From positions 30,514,001 through 30,578,000 of the forward strand of contig NC_030853.1 in assembly GCF_000208745.1 (NCBI RefSeq): a stretch of 64,000 bases of DNA. The letters run 5' to 3'. Numbering within the stretch: position 1 is the first letter of the stretch; each line of letters starts with the position of its first letter. The stretch comes from Theobroma cacao (Eukaryota > Streptophyta > Magnoliopsida > Malvales > Malvaceae). Made by a program: the position numbers and the translations under genes. The notes under the pieces were generated by a model that ran no database searches, was not told the origin of the DNA, and saw only the letters and a list, made by a program, of their open reading frames with translations. Positions 59,519 to 64,000 of this stretch are shown one piece after another.

Positions 59519-60679
59519 ATGTACCAAGCAGGACCAATGTTAACAATGGGGTCAGTATGCGAGCCAGAATTTGCTCATGATCTTCTCCTGAAGATTCTAC
59601 TAAAACTTCCCGTCAAATCTTTTACACGGTTCAAGTGCGTCTGCAAGCATTGGAACTTTTTAACTTCGGATCCGGAATTCATCCGAAGATATCTAAAAAA
59701 CATGGCAGCCCTCGAAAGCCACCATGATTTTCTTCTTTATGATTTCGTCCGACGACCTTTTTACATGAGAATATTAAGCGATAGACATGGCGATGATGCA
59801 CAACAAGTGATCCAAGCGACCAATCTGAAGATTCCCTATTGCGATCTGACTCTTTCGATGGATCCGACCAAGTTTTTCGTTGTTATAGGTCACTGTGATG
59901 GCCTGTTATGTGTAGGTATACAAAGTGTCAAATCCCGGTTGCAGGCACTGATACTATGGAATCCGTCTCTTCAGGATTTGAAGCAAATTCCAGTTCCGAG
60001 ATCTTGGAGGAGGGAATCATGGAGAGTGTTGGGATTTGGTCGTGATTTCTCTACGGATGATTACAAAATCTTACGAGTGTCTAATGAGTACGGGGTTTCT
60101 GAGTATTCGGACGTTGAAATCATGAGTATGAAAAATAACTCAATCATAAAGGCTGAGAAGGATCTACCTTACTTTGCCAAATCTAAGCAAAAATCAACCT
60201 TCGCCAATGGCTGCCTCTATTGGTTTGCCTGCAAACCCTTGCGTTACGGGATCTACCATGATTTGATTTTGCGTTTTCATTTAGCGAAAGAGAAGGTGAG
60301 AGAGGTCTCACCTCCTCCGTGTAGAGTGGACAGTTGTAGCCTAAGCCTTTTTCGTGGCTGTCTTTGCGTGCTGAGGCACAATAAAATTACTGGCGACACT
60401 GATCTCTGGGTCAGGAAAAAGCAGCATGGGATGCATAAATCTTGGATGAAACTGATTACCTTACCGGAAACACCAAATTATGGCAAAATTTGGCGACCCT
60501 TTCCAATATGTTATATCCGTAACAAGGTTTTGGTCAGTGCAGACAATAAGAACTTCTTTTTGTTCAACCCCAACGATGAATCATATCAGAAGCTTGTCGT
60601 CCATGGCATCACATATTGGGCTAAGATATTTCCATACGTGGAAAGCTTAGTTTCACCATATAGTATAACGAAAGCTTGA
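59519..60679 (+). CDS. F-box protein with F-box-associated (FBA) interaction domain
   Basis: Single exon, 386 residues from the first ATG (MYQAGPMLTMGSVC); later methionines at 7 and 10 are possible starts. The F-box covers about residues 14-55 (LLLKILLKLPVKSFTRFKCV, then CKHWNFLTSDPEFIRRYL). The rest is an F-box-associated beta-propeller-like domain: IGHCDGLLCVG, ILWNPSLQDLKQIPVP, GFGRDFSTDDYKILRV, TFANGCLYWFA, and near the end KVLVSADNKNFFLFNPNDES. Such proteins are substrate adaptors in SCF (SKP1-cullin-F-box) ubiquitin ligases; the target is unknown and this family varies quickly between species. No frameshift or stop is present. A broken partial copy lies downstream at about 61.05-61.35 kb. 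Confidence 0.93.
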   Translation: MYQAGPMLTMGSVCEPEFAHDLLLKILLKLPVKSFTRFKCVCKHWNFLTSDPEFIRRYLKNMAALESHHDFLLYDFVRRPFYMRILSDRHGDDAQQVIQATNLKIPYCDLTLSMDPTKFFVVIGHCDGLLCVGIQSVKSRLQALILWNPSLQDLKQIPVPRSWRRESWRVLGFGRDFSTDDYKILRVSNEYGVSEYSDVEIMSMKNNSIIKAEKDLPYFAKSKQKSTFANGCLYWFACKPLRYGIYHDLILRFHLAKEKVREVSPPPCRVDSCSLSLFRGCLCVLRHNKITGDTDLWVRKKQHGMHKSWMKLITLPETPNYGKIWRPFPICYIRNKVLVSADNKNFFLFNPNDESYQKLVVHGITYWAKIFPYVESLVSPYSITKA

Positions 60680-61049
60680 CTTCTCTCAATCTTGAGTTAG
60701 ATTGCTATTTATTTTTACTATTTATTCTTATTTTTTTTAGCTATTCTTTGGTTTCATTCAGATTGTATGGGCTTAGACCCGACCTATAGATTGAGTGAAA
60801 GGCAGAAAATTTTTTTCAATGGGCTTCTCTATTAATGCCACCTAATCTCTAACAAGGCTTCAAACAGTTTCAGTCCTTGCCATCAGGCTCTGATCATATC
60901 CTCCTACAATGACCTAATCAAATTTGATGTTTATCCTTGAAATCATGAACAATCCATGACGTATGTATATAATATTGTAATCTTGATGACTCTCCTGTTG
61001 ATGGCTACTGCATAACTTCCTATGGCCTATGTCTTTTCCCAAGGCAACC

Positions 61050-61350
61050 CTTCATAACACGGAACTATGGGTGGGTGATTAAGGAACGAAGGGTTGGCAA
61101 AATCTTGGATTAAATTGATCACCAACATCTTTTGGTTTTCATTTGATTGACATTCAGAAGGATGTTCTACTTTTACTGGTATAATGGCATGAACCAAAAG
61201 TTCATTGCCTGAAATCCTACTCCCCTTTCCTGTATGTTTTACCAGGAAAGACACAAGTTCTAATCAGTGCCAGACAATGAGAATTTCTTCCTGTTCATGG
61301 CATTTTCACAGCCTTAGTTTCACCATTTCTGAAAGCTTGATTCGACCTGA
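61050..61350 (+). pseudogene. Truncated F-box/FBA gene fragment
   Basis: Parts of the 3' third of the neighbouring F-box gene recur in order: ACGGAACTATGGGTG (gene: GATCTCTGGGTC), AAATCTTGGATTAAATTGATCACC (read K-S-W-I-K-L-I-T; gene K-S-W-M-K-L-I-T), CAGTGCCAGACAATGAGAATTTCTTC (gene CAGTGCAGACAATAAGAACTTCTTT), TGGCAT, and AGTTTCACCAT..GAAAGCTTGA. Frameshifts, stops and a deletion of about 90 bp compared with the gene show it is dead. No F-box end is present. Confidence 0.8.
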
Positions 61351-61759
61351 TGTGAAGAGGTAAGACAGGGCAGATTAACTCCAGGCAATCATATCGAAAA
61401 CCTGTCTCTTAAATTAGATTGTTGATATGAAAAGTGATTCATTACAAAACAAAAACTCCATAGCGCTGCAAAGAAAAATACTGCAGATTGGCCCCCTTTC
61501 ATGCCATCAATCAGCATCAACAGCACGAAACGCGCAAAAAATTGTTTGCCAAATGCTCAAATACAAAGACTTAATTTGACACCCTTTGAGTAGCATTCAC
61601 ATGACATTGAAAGAGAAATATATTTTATTTTCCTTCCTCCAAGCCTATACTTATCAAATGTTGTCCACTACCTGGCGCTATCTCAACATTTCATCATAAT
61701 GTTTAGGATTATATGTTAAGCGAGACAAATTGAATTGAAAAAATTTACAAATATAGTAA

Positions 61760-61791
<32 letters not shown>

Positions 61792-61873
61792 CGTATACAT
61801 ATGTATGTACATGTGCATATGTATGGTACTAGGTAGCTGCCAATTTTGTGGGTAAGAAGAAAATGNTATAGTA

Positions 61874-61901
<28 letters not shown>
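61760..61901. repeat. Two (TA)n tracts around an unresolved base
   Basis: TA runs cover about 61760-61786 and 61874-61901, with TATGTA-type sequence between them. The only N in the window is at 61866. The tracts probably hindered sequencing, so local length is uncertain. Confidence 0.95.
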
Positions 61902-61904
<3 letters not shown>

Positions 61905-62293
61905 CGAATTTGATTATTACGATTCATATTATTTTCAAACACGTGTTAAGATGTATATAGTATATTTATTTATTATAAATACTTCAAATTGAATAATGAT
62001 GACTGTCAAAAATCATTCCCTCAATTGAATTTTTTTTATTTTTTTATTGTTATTAATTAATTAATTTTTACAAGGGAAAGCAGTAAAGTCAAAAGATTGA
62101 TTAGTGGATGTCCATAAAGCGATTGACACGCTTAGATTACAAGTAAGGTCCGTCACGTTAAAGTCAAGTGGCATGCATCGCAAATAAGCCGAAACCCCAG
62201 TGGCCATTTGTTAACGTCAATCACTTATAATCCTGAAAGCTGCCCTCGTTACCATTCCCTTCCATCAACAGAAAAAAGCAAAAGAACCCGAAA

Positions 62294-62680
62294 ATGGGAA
62301 GCTCTAGATTCTCGCTCAGTCTGCTCGCGATTTGCGCCATCCTAGCCGTCCATGTGGCGGTTTCAGCTTCGTCTCCAACTCTCGATTTCGTCGGCGGCGA
62401 CCAATTCCTCCCGATTAAATCGGAATGCCGCGGATCCATCGCCGAGTGCCTGATGCTGAGCGGAGACGAATCCTCCTCAGACTTCGATGCCGAGTTCGCC
62501 ATGGGCTCCGAGATCTACCGCCGCATTTTAGCGACGACTCGTTACATTAGCTACGGTGCGCTGAGGAGAAACACCGTGCCATGCTCTCGACGCGGCGCGT
62601 CGTACTACAACTGCCAACCAGGAGCTCAGGCGAATCCCTACTCACGCGGGTGCAATAGAATTACCCGCTGTCGGCGCTAG
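62294..62680 (+). CDS. RALF peptide hormone precursor (RALF33/RALF1-type)
   Basis: Single exon, 128 residues. Residues 1-24 are a signal peptide (MGSSRFSLSLLAICAILAVH). The propeptide includes SECRGSIAECLML, found in this subgroup. The subtilase recognition site RRIL (76-79) precedes the mature peptide, beginning ATTRYISYGALRRNTVPCSR. YISY (84-87) is the receptor-binding motif, and the four mature cysteines are C97, C107, C120 and C126, followed by the basic end CRR. RALF peptides are secreted, raise apoplastic pH and act through FERONIA-type receptor kinases with LLG co-receptors and LRX proteins. All hallmark residues are intact. Confidence 0.96.
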   Translation: MGSSRFSLSLLAICAILAVHVAVSASSPTLDFVGGDQFLPIKSECRGSIAECLMLSGDESSSDFDAEFAMGSEIYRRILATTRYISYGALRRNTVPCSRRGASYYNCQPGAQANPYSRGCNRITRCRR

Positions 62681-62699
62681 ATTTATGTTCCATTTTATG

Positions 62700-64000
62700 T
62701 CCTTTTTTCGCCTCTCTAATTTTAAAAAATGTAATTTTCCTCCCTTATTTTTTATCCTTATTTAATTATGTGTATTGCTGATGGGATTGTTGTCTTTAAT
62801 ATTTTTCCCAGATATTTATTTAAAACGTATATAAAAAAGTGAAGTGAGTGGAATAAAGATGAAGATCATTGAATAAATTGTGACTATGTTGCTAATGTAA
62901 TGTAATTAAACCCTGTTTAATTTTATTTCTAATATATATTAATTTCGGTATTGTATTTATTTTCTTTTATTGATATTTTTTTCTAATTTTTGGGTCCATG
63001 ATATTAAATTTATGGTGGATATTATTGATTTTTGTGGTACTGAATCTATCGTTCTCTGGAGATATCTGACAGCCAATGGCCCAAAAAAAGTAAAATTTGT
63101 TGTTGGAAAAATAGCTGGATAGTTAAAGAGTTAGCTACAATAAATTGTCCCATCTTCATTTCAAGCCTCAATTTTTAGATTAAATCAAGGCAACACCAAG
63201 CTATGTTTAACATTAATTAATAGGATTCAATTGACCCCAGAAATTGCGCCTAGTGCTGGGGTGGGCGGGCCATGTGGCGAAGCTTTTCATTCATGGAATC
63301 TAAATCTTTTTCCAAAGTGAAAAGGGAGGTAAAGAGATTGAAATTGGGAGTGAATTGCGATCCAACTGTAATGGCATTATCTCTCTCACCTTTTTTGCTA
63401 CAGCTCAGATGTCTGTGTCATATTTGCATGTATATCCAGGACCACCGTTGCAACACCATTTTTGTGCTTAAGCCCAATCAAACACCTTAAATCTAATTAA
63501 TTCCTCAGTGAGTGGCATGATCTACAAAAAATAATGAGATTCTTTCAAGCATGAATACCTCTGCCAACTACTCTTTTTCTTTTCTACATAGCAAATCAAA
63601 TTCCTCTTCAGGTGCTCATGGTGTCGCCTGCGGTTCCCCTTGTCGACACTAACAACAGCTCATCACAATCATGGAATTCAAATCATAGAATATACATTGA
63701 GCAAAAAGGTCTAATCATGGCCTTGAAGTTTCTCTGTGGAGAATAAAAAACATGCTGCCCACACCTTGCGGTATTCAATGCAAGGAGGAAGGCAAGCATC
63801 CCGAGGGTTAACAATATTCTATGGAAAATAGCTATTAGGGAAGGCCATGGTTACACGTATCAGGTGTATAATTGTCTCTTCCAAAAGTTGATACTACTGG
63901 TTTTCCATCTGAGAAAGGCTATGGAGTGGGGAGGAAAAGAAATAGAGTCTAGAAATACCATGTTGTAGACGCCTGATTCATTTATGCTATCACAGAACTG
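62700..64000. other. Intergenic region to window end
   Basis: After the RALF 3' untranslated region the sequence is AT-rich to about 63200. A frame at 63272-63490 has no recognisable motif. From 63500 to 64000 nothing could be supported on either strand, though a gene running off the window edge cannot be excluded. Confidence 0.4.

Overview
This is nuclear DNA from a flowering plant, most likely a woody core eudicot. The evidence is short GT-AG introns in AT-rich sequence, plant-only families (phi GST, class III peroxidase, RALF, FPF1, SRC2-type C2, plant F-box), a plant-type tRNA gene with upstream CAA repeats, and decayed plant LINE retrotransposon pieces. The species cannot be fixed from sequence alone. 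One N at 61866, between two (TA)n tracts, marks a local assembly uncertainty.

Layout from the left. 1-2.8 kb is AT-rich and gene-free. 2.8-7.7 kb (+) encodes a SANT/Myb-like nuclear protein with a DLNLP repression motif and a leader intron. 8.2-10 kb (+) encodes a short NDUFAF4-like complex I assembly protein. 10.6-13.7 kb (-) is a seven-exon mitochondrial thiamine diphosphate carrier with a LINE 3' end in intron 1. 15.9-18.1 kb holds a broken PWWP-domain gene followed by a 72-bp tandem repeat. 18.8-19.7 kb (+) is an SRC2-like C2 protein. 21.1-22 kb (+) is a phi-class GST. 23.1-23.7 kb (+) is NIP7, with a telo-box upstream. 24-25.3 kb is a two-copy tandem duplication of about 645 bp, followed by tRNA-Gly(CCC) on the minus strand. 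25.5-31.3 kb is gene-poor, with a LINE RNase H remnant near 30.3 kb.

31.5 kb (+) is an FPF1-like gene. 32-36 kb is gene-poor and includes a five-tract G-quadruplex motif. 36.1-39.3 kb (-) is a VAMP724-like R-SNARE. 40.1-40.4 kb is a long imperfect inverted repeat that could be a MIRNA-type foldback. 41.8-42.6 kb (-) is an MTQ2/HEMK2-type glutamine methyltransferase, head to head with a small coiled-coil gene (43.5-45.2 kb, +) that has four 54-nt exons. 46-48.3 kb (-) is a POL/PLL-clade PP2C. 51.2-54 kb (-) is an AlaX-type alanyl-tRNA editing protein. 56.5-57.6 kb (-) is a class III peroxidase flanked by diverged direct repeats. 58.3-59.3 kb carries three diverged copies of a repeat containing a hairpin with compensating changes. 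59.5-60.7 kb (+) is an F-box gene, with a broken partial copy at about 61.2 kb. 62.3-62.7 kb (+) is a RALF peptide precursor.

The genes are independent single transcription units, as expected for a eukaryote, with no operon-like grouping. Several have translation or mitochondrial roles (NIP7, MTQ2, AlaX, tRNA-Gly, NDUFAF4-like, thiamine diphosphate carrier), but that is no more than co-location. I saw no clearly new multi-gene system. The least explained items are the 40-kb inverted repeat, the 58-59 kb hairpin repeat family, the modular coiled-coil gene and a GC-rich island near 25.9-26.1 kb. All splice sites were read by eye from GT/AG signals, frame continuity and remembered family sequence, with no transcript evidence.
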